64,000 nt of DNA from Amycolatopsis sp. (GTDB taxonomy: Bacteria > Actinomycetota > Actinomycetes > Mycobacteriales > Pseudonocardiaceae): NCBI RefSeq assembly GCF_025464955.1, contig NZ_JAODNM010000109.1, positions 1-64,000 on the forward strand. The letters are read 5' to 3'. This document shows, piece after piece, positions 7,673-15,558 of the stretch. Under the pieces are notes generated by a model that was given only the letters and a program-made list of their open reading frames with translations, searched no databases and had not been told where the DNA came from. A program made the translations under genes and the position numbers. The first letter of the stretch is position 1. Each line of letters starts with the position of its first letter.

Positions 7673-8719
7673 TCAGCGGTCCCGGTGGGTGGCGAGTTCG
7701 GCGAGTGCCCGCAGTTCGGCGGTGACCTGCGGGCCCGAGTTCGCCGCAGCCAGGTGGGCGAGCGCGGCGGCCAGCAGGCTGTCGCCCTGCGCCTGGCTCC
7801 ACGTCCGCCCGCCCGCCAGGTCGATCAGCTCGGCGGCACGGACCAGTTGGACGTCGGACAGCGACTGTTCCTGCTGGTAGAGCTTGCCCAGCTCGTTGCC
7901 GGCAGCGGTCCCCGAGGTGAGCGCGGCGACCACCGGGAGCGACTTCTTGCGGTTCTGGAGGTCCGAGTAGATCGGCTTGCCCGTCACCGCGGAGTCGCCC
8001 CAGATACCGAGCAGGTCGTCGACGTGCTGGAAGGCGAGCCCGAAGTTCTCGCCGAACGCCGTGAACCGCTCGACCTGTTCGGCGCTTCCACCGCCGAACA
8101 GCGCCCCGAGCCCGCACGCGGCACCCAGGAGCGCCCCGGTCTTGCCCCGGGCCATCTCGACGCACTCGGCCAGGGCGACCTCATCCCGGTCCTCGAACGC
8201 CACGTCCGCGCTCTGGCCTTCCAGCAGACGCAGCACCGCCATGCTGAGTGCCTGCATGGCCCGCTGCGCGTTCGGGTGCCCGCTGGCGGCGAGCACGTCG
8301 TACGCGAGGGTCAGCAGCGCGTCCCCGGCGAGGATCGCAGGCCCGGTGCCGAACACCGACCACGCCGTCCGGCGGTGACGCCGGGTCAGGTCACCGTCCA
8401 TGACGTCGTCGTGCAGCAACGAGAAGTCGTGGACGAGTTCCACCGCCGCGGCCGCGGGGACGGCCAGCGCCGGGTCGGCGCCGCACGCCTTCGCGGCGAG
8501 CAGCACCAACGCCGGCCGGATCGCCTTGCCACCATCGCTGTCGATGCGGGCGCCGTGCTCGTCCCACCAGCCGTAGTGGTAACCGGTGATATGCCGCATC
8601 GAACCGGGCAGCCGGTCGGCCGCCTCCCGCAGCGCCGGGTCGATGGCCGCCCGGCTCCAGCTCAGCACCTCGCGCGCGGGCCGCGCGCCGGCAGTCGCCG
8701 GCAGGTCGATGGTGGTCAT
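7673..8719 (-). CDS. Polyprenyl diphosphate synthase, probable Family 2B encapsulin cargo
   Basis: A 348-residue trans-prenyltransferase with GKAIRP (64-69), first aspartate motif DDVMD (104-108) and second motif DDLLGIWGD from residue 234. It would condense isopentenyl diphosphate with allylic diphosphates. Chain length cannot be read safely. The ATG at 8717-8719 follows an AGGAGG site and lies 13 bp after the stop of an encapsulin shell gene, so it is the third cistron of that operon. Family 2B encapsulin operons are known to pair shells with polyprenyl transferases or terpene cyclases. The first about 20 residues are low-complexity and could serve as the targeting segment, though they are short. 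Cargo status is inferred from context. Confidence 0.9.
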   Translation of the reverse strand: MTTIDLPATAGARPAREVLSWSRAAIDPALREAADRLPGSMRHITGYHYGWWDEHGARIDSDGGKAIRPALVLLAAKACGADPALAVPAAAAVELVHDFSLLHDDVMDGDLTRRHRRTAWSVFGTGPAILAGDALLTLAYDVLAASGHPNAQRAMQALSMAVLRLLEGQSADVAFEDRDEVALAECVEMARGKTGALLGAACGLGALFGGGSAEQVERFTAFGENFGLAFQHVDDLLGIWGDSAVTGKPIYSDLQNRKKSLPVVAALTSGTAAGNELGKLYQQEQSLSDVQLVRAAELIDLAGGRTWSQAQGDSLLAAALAHLAAANSGPQVTAELRALAELATHRDR

Positions 8720-8732
8720 TCTCGGGCCTCCT

Positions 8733-10127
8733 TTATCGGCCGATTTCGACGTTCTCGAGCACACCGAGCGCGTCCGGGACGAGCACGGCGGCCGAGTAGT
8801 ACGTGCTGACCAGGTACGAGATGACGGCACGGTTGTTGACGCCCATGAACCGGACGTTCAGCCCCGGCCGGTACTCGTCGGGCAGCCCCGTCTGGTGCAG
8901 CCCGATCACCCCGTGATCTTCCTCGCCGGTACGCATCGCCAATATCGAGCTCATCCCGGTCTCGCTGATCCGGATCTTGTCGCACGGCAGCAGCGGTACC
9001 CCGCGCCACGACGTGGCCCGCTTGCCGTTGACCTGCGTTTCCCCCGGGTAGAGGCCCCGGTTGGTGCACTCCCGGCCGAACGCCGCGATCGTTTTGGGGT
9101 GGGCCAGGAAGAACCTGGTCTTGCGGCGACGGCAGAGCAGTTCGTCGAGGTCGTCGGGGGTCGGCGGACCGGTGCGGGTCGAGATGCGCTGCTGGAGGTC
9201 GGCGTTGTGCAGCAGGCCGAACTCGCGGTTGTTGACGAGGTCGTCCTCCTGGCGTTCCCGCAGGGCTTCGATGGTCAACCGCAACTGCTGGTCGAGCTGG
9301 CTCATCGGCTGGTTGTACAGATCGACGACCCGGCTGTGGACGCGCAACATCGTCTGCGCGACGTTGAGTTCGTACTCACGCGGGGCAAGTTCGTAGTCGA
9401 CGAAGGTGCCCGGCAGCGACGGCTCTCCGTCGTGGCCGGAAGCGAGGTCGATGGTCGCCTCGCCGCTCTTGTTCCGCGGTTTGTCCGGGGAGGCCAGGAG
9501 GTCCCGGATATGCGCCCGCACCGGGTCGGACTGGCCGTTCATCTCCTGGAAAGCCTGCCACCGCAAGGAAAGCACGGTGACCGGCGTGACGGCCTTGACG
9601 GTGAACTCCCAGTTCGAGCTCGACCCGGCGAGTACCTGGTCGCCGAAGTAGTCCCCGTCGGAGAGCACCCCGAGTTCGATCTGCGTGCCGTACTCGCCTG
9701 TGCCGAGCTTGGCGACTTTCCCGTGCGCGATCAGGAACACCTGATCCGCGCCCGCGCCGGACTCGACGATCACGTCGCCGGCGGCGAACTCCTGCTGGAC
9801 GAACCGATCGGCCAGCGCACCCAGCGCGGCTTCGTCGTCGAACCCGCGCAGCAGTGGCAGTTCACCGAGCTCGGCCGGGACGACCTTGACCGCCGCACCG
9901 ATGTTGGTGAACGTCACGCGGCCGTCGCCGACGGTGTAGCTGAGCCGGCGGTTGACGCGGTACGCACCGCCGCTCGCTTCGACCCACGGCAGCATCTGCA
10001 GCAGCCAGCGCGGGGTGATTCCCTGCATCTGCGGGACGGATTTGGTCGTCGTGGACAGGTTGCGCGCCGCCGCGGTGCTGAGACTCAGCCGCGCATCGGC
10101 TTCCATCCCGGAATCGGTGACGGTCAT
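8733..10127 (-). CDS. Family 2B encapsulin shell protein, second paralogue (EshA-like)
   Basis: 464 residues. The N-terminal arm (SLSTAAARNLSTTTKSVPQM) and the C-terminal two-thirds match the HK97-like shell fold of EshA-type proteins. A cyclic-nucleotide-binding-like domain (about 95-205) is inserted in the shell. Its phosphate-binding cassette reads FGDQVLAGSSSNWEF, lacking the usual FGE glutamate and the arginine. Nucleotide binding may therefore be lost or altered. It is about three-quarters identical by eye to the upstream paralogue, but differs at LLCRRRKTRFF, where the paralogue has LLSLVWKDAGFF. One base separates it from that gene's stop (TGA-C-ATG). The two probably co-assemble into one compartment. 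Confidence 0.9.
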   Translation of the reverse strand: MTVTDSGMEADARLSLSTAAARNLSTTTKSVPQMQGITPRWLLQMLPWVEASGGAYRVNRRLSYTVGDGRVTFTNIGAAVKVVPAELGELPLLRGFDDEAALGALADRFVQQEFAAGDVIVESGAGADQVFLIAHGKVAKLGTGEYGTQIELGVLSDGDYFGDQVLAGSSSNWEFTVKAVTPVTVLSLRWQAFQEMNGQSDPVRAHIRDLLASPDKPRNKSGEATIDLASGHDGEPSLPGTFVDYELAPREYELNVAQTMLRVHSRVVDLYNQPMSQLDQQLRLTIEALRERQEDDLVNNREFGLLHNADLQQRISTRTGPPTPDDLDELLCRRRKTRFFLAHPKTIAAFGRECTNRGLYPGETQVNGKRATSWRGVPLLPCDKIRISETGMSSILAMRTGEEDHGVIGLHQTGLPDEYRPGLNVRFMGVNNRAVISYLVSTYYSAAVLVPDALGVLENVEIGR

Positions 10128-10128
10128 G

Positions 10129-11574
10129 TCAGCCCTCCCGGCCGATCTCGGCGTTCTCGAGGATCGCCAGCGCGTCGGGCACGAGGACGGCTGCCGAGTA
10201 GTAGGTGCTCACGAGGTAGGAAATGACCGCCTTCTCGTTGAGACCCATGAACCGCACGTTGAGGCCGGGTTCGTACTCGTCGGGCAGGGCGGTCTGGCGC
10301 AGGCCGATGACGCCCTGGTTCTCCTCGCCGGTCCGCATCAGCAGTATTGAGCTGGTGCGGGTGCTGGTGACCGGGATCTTGTTGCAGGGGAAGATCGGCA
10401 CGCTGCGCCAGGCCGGGATGAGGTGCCCGTTCACGTCGATGCTGTTCGGGTAGATCCCGCGGCGGCTGCACTCGCGGCCGAACGCGGCGATCGTCTTGGG
10501 GTGCGCCAGAAAGAACCCGGCGTCCTTCCACACCAGCGAAAGCAGGTCGTCGAGGTCGTCGGGGGTGGGCGGGCCGGTGCGGGTGTGGACGCGCTGGGAG
10601 AAGTCCGCGTTGGTGAGCAGGCCGAAGTCGGAGTTGTTGATCAGCTCGTGTTCCTGGCGTTCGCGCAGGGCTTCGATGGTCAGCCGCAACTGCTGCTCGA
10701 TCTGGTCCATCGGCTGGTTGTAGAGATCGGCGACGCGGCTGTGCACCTGGAGCACGGTCTGGGCGACGCTCAGCTCGTACTCGCGCGGTTTGGCTTCGTA
10801 GTCGACGAACGTGCCTGGCAGCCGGGGTTCTCCGTCGTGCCCGGAGGCGACGTCGATCGCGGCTTCACCGCTGCTGTTCTGCGACTGGTCGCCGTCGGCC
10901 TGCGCGTTCTCGAGGTGGCCGCGCAGTGCGTCGGACTGGCCGAGTACCTCGTCGAAAGCCTGACGCGGCATGGCAAGCACGGTGCACCCGGTGACCGCCT
11001 TCGCGGTGAACTCCCAGATCGAGTCGGCGTCGGCGAGCACCTGGTCGCCGAAGTAGTCGCCGTCGGCGAGGACTCCGAGGACGGTCTGGTCGCCGTACTC
11101 TCCGGCGCCCACCTTGTTGATCTTCCCGTGCGCGATCAGGAACACCTGGTCGGCCTGGTGGCCGAATTCGACGATGACGTCGCCGGCGGAGAACTCGCGC
11201 TGGACGAACCGGCCGGCGAGCGCTTCGAGCGTCAACTCGTCGTCGAAGCCACGTAACAGCGGTAATTCGCCCAATTCCGGCGGGATGACCCGGACCTCGG
11301 AACCGGTCGTGGTGAAGGTGATGCGGCCGTCGCCGACGGCGTAGCTCAGCCGGCGGTTGACGCGGTACGCACCGCCGCCCGCTTCGACCCAGGGCAGCAG
11401 CTTCAGCAGCCAGCGGGAGGAGATCGCCTGCATCTGCGGGACGGACTTGGTCGTGGTGGCGAGGTTCCGCGCGGCGGCGCGGCTCAGGCTGAGCAGCGGG
11501 GATTCTCCCGAAACTTCCGGATCCGGTGAGGCCGACGACAATGGCTCCGTCACAGTCACTGCGAAAACCGCCAA
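10129..11574 (-). CDS. Family 2B encapsulin shell protein, first paralogue (EshA-like)
   Basis: 481 residues and the first gene of the compartment operon. Layout: disordered N-terminal extension (1-28), arm region (RAAARNLATTTKSVPQMQ), cyclic-nucleotide-binding-like domain about 105-215 with cassette FGDQVL at 175-180, then the main shell part with conserved YNQPMDQIEQQLRLTIEALR and FFLAHPKTIAAFGREC. As in the partner, the cassette arginine is absent. EshA of Streptomyces, a relative, was first studied as a cyclic-nucleotide-type protein affecting development and antibiotic production. Later work placed the family among encapsulins. The 555-bp region upstream must hold the promoter. Two non-identical shells next to a prenyltransferase argue for a two-component terpenoid-related nanocompartment. 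Confidence 0.9.
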   Translation of the reverse strand: MAVFAVTVTEPLSSASPDPEVSGESPLLSLSRAAARNLATTTKSVPQMQAISSRWLLKLLPWVEAGGGAYRVNRRLSYAVGDGRITFTTTGSEVRVIPPELGELPLLRGFDDELTLEALAGRFVQREFSAGDVIVEFGHQADQVFLIAHGKINKVGAGEYGDQTVLGVLADGDYFGDQVLADADSIWEFTAKAVTGCTVLAMPRQAFDEVLGQSDALRGHLENAQADGDQSQNSSGEAAIDVASGHDGEPRLPGTFVDYEAKPREYELSVAQTVLQVHSRVADLYNQPMDQIEQQLRLTIEALRERQEHELINNSDFGLLTNADFSQRVHTRTGPPTPDDLDDLLSLVWKDAGFFLAHPKTIAAFGRECSRRGIYPNSIDVNGHLIPAWRSVPIFPCNKIPVTSTRTSSILLMRTGEENQGVIGLRQTALPDEYEPGLNVRFMGLNEKAVISYLVSTYYSAAVLVPDALAILENAEIGREG

Positions 11575-12129
11575 TCGCTAGTTCTTGGTGAGCAGATAAC
11601 TTGATTGCCGCTATCCGGAAAATAAATTTCCCGATCCGCCAATTCGGCCCGCGAAGCCGCGAAAACAAGATAGCAACTGGTCGGGGCCGCACAATCACTC
11701 AAAAGTGTTCCGGCTGGCACAATCACCTGAACGCCAGTCGTCGGACGATTGACTCGGTGCCAATAGTTTTGACGGTGAATTCAGGTAACGGAGAATGATC
11801 ATGACTGTGTCACTTCGAGTTACACCCGTTTGCTCGTTTGGACCAGTCGCTGTACCAAAGGGTTCCTCGCGGTGACGACGAATCCGGTGCTTGCGTGCCT
11901 AGACCTGGGGATCTGGTCCGATTTGGCGACCATTCGGGGTCCTGCAAAGCCGCATGGATGAATTGTGCGGCCCGGTCTTGTTGATGTGATCTTCACTGGC
12001 TAGCTTGATCGGGGGCTTCGGCGGCGGCCGGATTCCCCCGGGGGTGAATTCCCCACGGGGCCGATTCGCCACTGGCGTGTACTCCGCCGGGCACGAATTT
12101 CTCATAGCACAGTATCCGGAGGAAAATGA
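11575..12129. other. Long divergent intergenic region between the encapsulin operon and the DUF4239 gene
   Basis: 555 bp, AT-richer than the flanking genes, with no long gene. It must contain both divergent promoters. Notable contents are a direct repeat GCACAATCAC (about 11691 and 11719, 28 bp apart), a short open frame with a ribosome site (11801-11875) and GC-rich hairpin-prone sequence near 12030-12075. GGAGGA just before 12126 is the ribosome site of the DUF4239 gene. Its size is unusual for this compact window and suggests regulation. Confidence 0.5.
11801..11875 (+). CDS. Possible 24-residue small peptide or leader ORF
   Basis: ATG at 11801 is preceded by CGGAGA eight bases upstream and reads MTVSLRVTPVCSFG and ten more residues ending in KGSSR before TGA. 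It lies 254 bp before the DUF4239 gene on the same strand. It contains one Cys and is basic. It could be a regulatory leader, a small protein or chance. Nothing in it is recognised. Confidence 0.25.
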   Translation: MTVSLRVTPVCSFGPVAVPKGSSR

Positions 12130-12891
12130 ATGAACATCTACCTGGCCGGAATCCTCTGGGTCGCCGGTGCGGCGGCGACCGGGGCGCTCATCGGGTATCT
12201 GGTGAGGCGGTTCGGCTGGGATGAGGGCCGTCGGGACAACAACGACGCGGCGGGCCAGGTCTTCACCATTGTCGGCGGACTGAACGCGGTCCTTGTCGCG
12301 TTTGTCCTTATTTCGCTGTTCGACTCGGTCAGTACCGCACGCGACAGTTCGTACACGGAGGCGGACAGCCTGGTCGCGGCATCCTGGGCCGCGGATTCCC
12401 TGCCTGCCGCCACCGCCGGCCAGGTCAAGCAGCTGAGCCAGGCATACGCCGCCACGGTCGCCAAGGAGGAATGGCCGCAGATGCAGACCGGGGGAACGAT
12501 CCCGGACACCGGCTGGACGCAGCTGGACCAGCTGCGCAAGGCTGTCGCCGGGGCAGACACCCAAAGCGACTGGGCGAACGAGCGCAAAACCGAGGCCACG
12601 AACCAGCTTTGGCAGGTCTACCAGTCGCGGCAGGCCAGGTTGACTGCCGCGGCCAGCAATGGGGTCGGCGGGGTTGTGTGGTTCGCTCTGATCCTTGGCG
12701 GCTTCATCTCGGTGCTGCTGCCGAACCTGTTCGGTGGGACCAGGCTGGGCGCGCACATCATCATTGTGTCCACTTTGGCCGGCACGATGGCACTGCTACT
12801 CTTCGCCATCTTCCAGCTACAGGACCCGTTCAGCGGGGGAGCGAAGATCGGGCCGGACGCGTTCACCTCGGTGCTCGCCCGGTTGTCCTGA
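12130..12891 (+). CDS. DUF4239 membrane protein
   Basis: 253 residues with four predicted membrane helices at about 4-25, 45-65, 182-200 and 209-229. The middle soluble segment of about 110 residues is rich in Ala, Gln and charged residues. This is the arrangement of the bestrophin-like DUF4239 family, whose function is not established. The ATG at 12130 has GGAGGA upstream. An ATG four bases earlier in another frame is not used. The next gene starts two bases after its stop, so the two are co-transcribed. It is divergent from the encapsulin operon; a functional link is possible but unproven. Confidence 0.75.
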   Translation: MNIYLAGILWVAGAAATGALIGYLVRRFGWDEGRRDNNDAAGQVFTIVGGLNAVLVAFVLISLFDSVSTARDSSYTEADSLVAASWAADSLPAATAGQVKQLSQAYAATVAKEEWPQMQTGGTIPDTGWTQLDQLRKAVAGADTQSDWANERKTEATNQLWQVYQSRQARLTAAASNGVGGVVWFALILGGFISVLLPNLFGGTRLGAHIIIVSTLAGTMALLLFAIFQLQDPFSGGAKIGPDAFTSVLARLS

Positions 12892-12893
12892 TC

Positions 12894-14156
12894 GTGAAGC
12901 TCGGCGCGCGCAAGGCGCGGTGGTACATTGCCTGCCTGGTCGCGCTTCTGGCCGGGATGACCGTCCTGTTCGGACTGCTCCCGTCGTCGCCTCCGGCGTC
13001 GGGGGCGAACGGCGGAGTGTGTCAGGTACTCGAAGTGGCCAATGTCCGTCCTGGCGCGTCGTCGTCGCTGACGCTGCGGGAGCTCCCCGGCACCACGGTC
13101 ACCCAGCTCGGTAACGTCGGATACTGGCTCAACGCGCTCGGGTACTCCAGTGCGCAACACCTGGGCTACGCCGTCGCCGATGGAAACGCGCAGGGCCGGT
13201 TTCATGACGGCGCCCACGCGGTGACCGTCGCGGAGGACGGGACGGTCGCCGATCTCGGGCCGATCCGGCGCCAGGGCGCGAGAAGGGTCCCGTGGAGTCT
13301 CGTCACCGGCGCCACTGCCGGCGCGATCTCCGGGAACAGTTGGTACATCAGGAAAGACAGCGATCTGTACACAGTGGACGTCGACCCGGCGAGTCCGGAC
13401 TACCTCAGTGTCGTCAGCCGGGTCCCGCTGCGGCTCACGTCGCTCGCGGTCGGGGTCGACGACTTCGACTTCGATCCCGCGGACGGGTTGCTGTACGGCG
13501 TGTCGACTTCGTGGCGTGGCAACGGATCCGTGGTCACGATCGATCCGACGACCGGCTGGGTGCAGGTCGTGCCCGGGCCGCGGGTGCCACGCGGCGGTGC
13601 GGTCGGTTCGGTGACGATCGGCGGCGACGGCGCGCTGTACGTCACCGCGAACGAGGACGGGCACCACAGCGTCAGCTATCGGGTACCGCGGGACGGTTCC
13701 GGTCCGGTGACAAAGCTCGGTACAGGCCCGGCGCTGGTTAGCTCCGACTCGGCGGGCTGCTTCTCGCCAGCGCCACCGCCCCCGTCGCCCACTACGTCAA
13801 CTCCTCCGCCGACGACGTCAAGCAGCCCGACCCCCACGCCGACTCCGACACCCAGGTCGGTCCCGGTCCCGACCCCGACACCCACGCCTACCCCGACGCC
13901 TCCGCCGCCTCCGGCGCCGCTGCCGATCGAGTCACCCCCGCCCGCGCCGACGACTCCCGTTGTCACGCCTACGGTCACCCCGTCGCCGACGCCTCCACCA
14001 CCGGCCCCGACGTCCAAACGGCCTCCGACCCCGCAGTTCGTCGCGGCGGTCAAGAAAGATCAACAGACCGCCGTCAAACGCCGCTGGAGTCTCACCGTGC
14101 TCATCCTCGTCCTCGGCAGCGGTGCCGCCATGCACTCCCTCCGCCGCCACCGCTGA
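12894..14156 (+). CDS. Surface protein with DUF6923-like repeat domain, Pro/Thr-rich stalk and C-terminal membrane anchor
   Basis: 420 residues from a GTG at 12894, two bases after the preceding stop. Residues 10-30 form a membrane or signal segment. Residues about 45-290 have a beta-propeller-like repetitive pattern (for example ADGNAQGRFHDGAH and DFDFDPADGLLYGVS) resembling DUF6923-type domains. From about 295 to 385 the chain is a low-complexity Pro/Thr/Ser stalk. WSLTVLILVLGSGAAMHSL near the end is a second hydrophobic segment followed by RRHR. The protein is likely displayed outside the membrane on a stalk. No LPXTG motif is present. Function unknown; it forms an operon with the DUF4239 gene. 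Confidence 0.7.
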   Translation: MKLGARKARWYIACLVALLAGMTVLFGLLPSSPPASGANGGVCQVLEVANVRPGASSSLTLRELPGTTVTQLGNVGYWLNALGYSSAQHLGYAVADGNAQGRFHDGAHAVTVAEDGTVADLGPIRRQGARRVPWSLVTGATAGAISGNSWYIRKDSDLYTVDVDPASPDYLSVVSRVPLRLTSLAVGVDDFDFDPADGLLYGVSTSWRGNGSVVTIDPTTGWVQVVPGPRVPRGGAVGSVTIGGDGALYVTANEDGHHSVSYRVPRDGSGPVTKLGTGPALVSSDSAGCFSPAPPPPSPTTSTPPPTTSSSPTPTPTPTPRSVPVPTPTPTPTPTPPPPPAPLPIESPPPAPTTPVVTPTVTPSPTPPPPAPTSKRPPTPQFVAAVKKDQQTAVKRRWSLTVLILVLGSGAAMHSLRRHR

Positions 14157-14169
14157 CCCCGCTGCGCCA

Positions 14170-14232
14170 GCAACTCGCCGTCGAGTTGTGGTAGTTCGCG
14201 TCCGCAACCATCGCAACTCGCCGTCGAGTTGC
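14170..14232. repeat. Paired 20-bp palindromes, centre spacing 43 bp
   Basis: Copies at 14170-14189 (last base changed) and 14213-14232 of GCAACTCGCCGTCGAGTTGC. The second extends to a 30-bp near-palindrome from CCATC to GATGG. The spacer begins GGTAGTTCGCG. Confidence 0.8.
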
Positions 14233-14283
14233 GATGGCGACCGCTGCCCACCCGACACCCCAAGGGCACTTTTGGACAAGAGT

Positions 14284-14671
14284 GCTGTGGACTGGCTGCG
14301 TTTTACCGCAGCAAGGGCCGGGTCGTGTCCGGTGTATGGCGAATGCCGGTGTCCGGAGCTGGGTGTGGGACTCGCCGGTCTGAGTGTGGGACTCGCCCTC
14401 GCTGAGTGTGGGACTCGCAGAGCGCGTCGGCGAGTCCCACACTCCGGCCCGGCGAGTCCCACGTTCACGCCGACGAGTCCCACATTCACCGACAGCCGAC
14501 CACACCCACTGACCTCAGGAACCTCACCAGCCACACCGACACCACCCAGCCACCCCAACCGGCCTTCAGAATCCCTTCCCCACGCCACCCGCCCCTACCG
14601 CGGTAAAACGGAGCCAGCACCCAGCACCCGGCACCCACTGAGGCGTCGCGGACCCACACATACGACACAAG
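14284..14671 (+). repeat. MITE-like non-coding element, copy 1
   Basis: Most of this stretch is an inverted copy of 22998-23284. Within it, CTGGCTGCGTTTTACCGCAG at 14292-14311 and the complement of CTGGCTCCGTTTTACCGCGG at 14598-14617 form inverted ends (18 of 20 identical) enclosing 326 bp. A segment of about 105 bp near the right side is missing from copy 2. No target duplication is evident. Confidence 0.6.
14365..14483. repeat. Phased dyad array of GTGGGACTCGC, 3 forward plus 3 inverted units
   Basis: Forward units start at 14365, 14386 and 14408; inverted units (GCGAGTCCCAC) at 14430, 14452 and 14473. Step size is 21-22 bp throughout, close to two helical turns. Confidence 0.85.
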
Positions 14672-14755
14672 CGCCACAAAAGCAACCTCGTTGCGGACGC
14701 CGAATACCCGCGTGTGCAACGACCCCGCAAAAGCGCAAAAGTGGGAGAGTGCGGG

Positions 14756-15403
14756 CTAGGCGGAGGCGTGGGTGTCGGACCAGGCGCGGTCGAGGGCTTG
14801 CGCGAAGAGTTCCGTCGGCTGGGCGCCGGAGACGCCGTAGCGCTCGTCGAGCACGAAGAACGGCACACCATTGGCCCCCAGCGAACGCGCCTGCTGGCCA
14901 TCGGCTTCCACCGCGGCCGCATACGTGCCCTCGGTGAGGACGCGCCGAGCCTCCTCAGCGTCGAGACCGGCGTCCGCGGCCAGTTCGACGAGCGAGTCGT
15001 GGTCGAACAGCGACCGGCCCTCGGTGAAGTGCGCGCGATACAGGCGCTCCATGACAGTGTCGGCGATGCCGTGTTCGGCGCCCAGGTGGACGAGCTGGTG
15101 CGCGTCGACGGTGTTGCCCATCCGCAGCCCCGCCATGGTGTACTCGAGACCGTCCGCGGCCGCGCGCTCCTCCATCTCGACGCCCGACTTCTTCGCCTGC
15201 TCCGGCGTCATGCCGTACTTCTCGATCAGCACTTCGTTGGTGTCGCGGACTTCGCCGCGAGGGAACGTCGGATCGAGTTGGAACGAGTGATGCACGACCT
15301 CGACCTCGTCGGCGTGCTCGAACTCCGCCAGCGCGCGCTCGAACCGCCGCTTGCCGAGATAGCACCAGGGGCACACCAGATCGGCCCAGACATCCACGCG
15401 CAC
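14756..15403 (-). CDS. DsbA-family thioredoxin-fold oxidoreductase (FrnE-like)
   Basis: 215 residues. The active site CPWC (11-14) is directly after the first strand (VRVDVWADLV), and the helical insertion and the cis-Pro region NGVPFFVLDERYGVSGAQP are as in FrnE-type DsbA proteins. There is no signal peptide, so it is a cytoplasmic disulfide or polyketide-isomerase-like enzyme. The GTG at 15401-15403 is preferred because GAGGAG lies seven bases upstream and the protein then begins at the beta strand. An ATG at 15433 would add ten residues ahead of the ribosome site. It stands alone, convergent with the surface-protein gene. Confidence 0.85.
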   Translation of the reverse strand: MRVDVWADLVCPWCYLGKRRFERALAEFEHADEVEVVHHSFQLDPTFPRGEVRDTNEVLIEKYGMTPEQAKKSGVEMEERAAADGLEYTMAGLRMGNTVDAHQLVHLGAEHGIADTVMERLYRAHFTEGRSLFDHDSLVELAADAGLDAEEARRVLTEGTYAAAVEADGQQARSLGANGVPFFVLDERYGVSGAQPTELFAQALDRAWSDTHASA

Positions 15404-15558
15404 GAAATCACTCCTCGCCAAGACGAAACACATCGAGCACCCCTGTCACGAAGGTGCTCATCAGTTAACGGCCTGTCCGCCTGGAAGATTCCGCCTGGCC
15501 ATCCCGATGGCGGACACTCCGGCGGGCGTGTCAAGCGACCGCCGCACAAGGAGGACGC

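Larger units (their letters stand above)
14157..14755. other. Intergenic region between convergent genes, filled with repeats
   Basis: 599 bp without a credible gene. The frames open here are read through repeats on both strands. It contains a palindrome pair (14170-14232), an AGGGCACTTTTGG segment (14263-14275), the MITE-like element with a phased GTGGGACTCGC array (14284-14671) and a final CGCAAAAGCGCAAAAGTG segment before the DsbA stop. Confidence 0.7.

Noticed and set aside
14365..14483. CRISPR array
   Set aside because: Repeats are only about 11 bp, the linkers are also about 11 bp, the orientation flips halfway, and there are no cas genes.
13960..14937. Long open frames across 13932-14937 on both strands
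   Set aside because: They run through palindromes and phased repeats and the 3' ends of real genes, lack coding composition, and have no ribosome sites.
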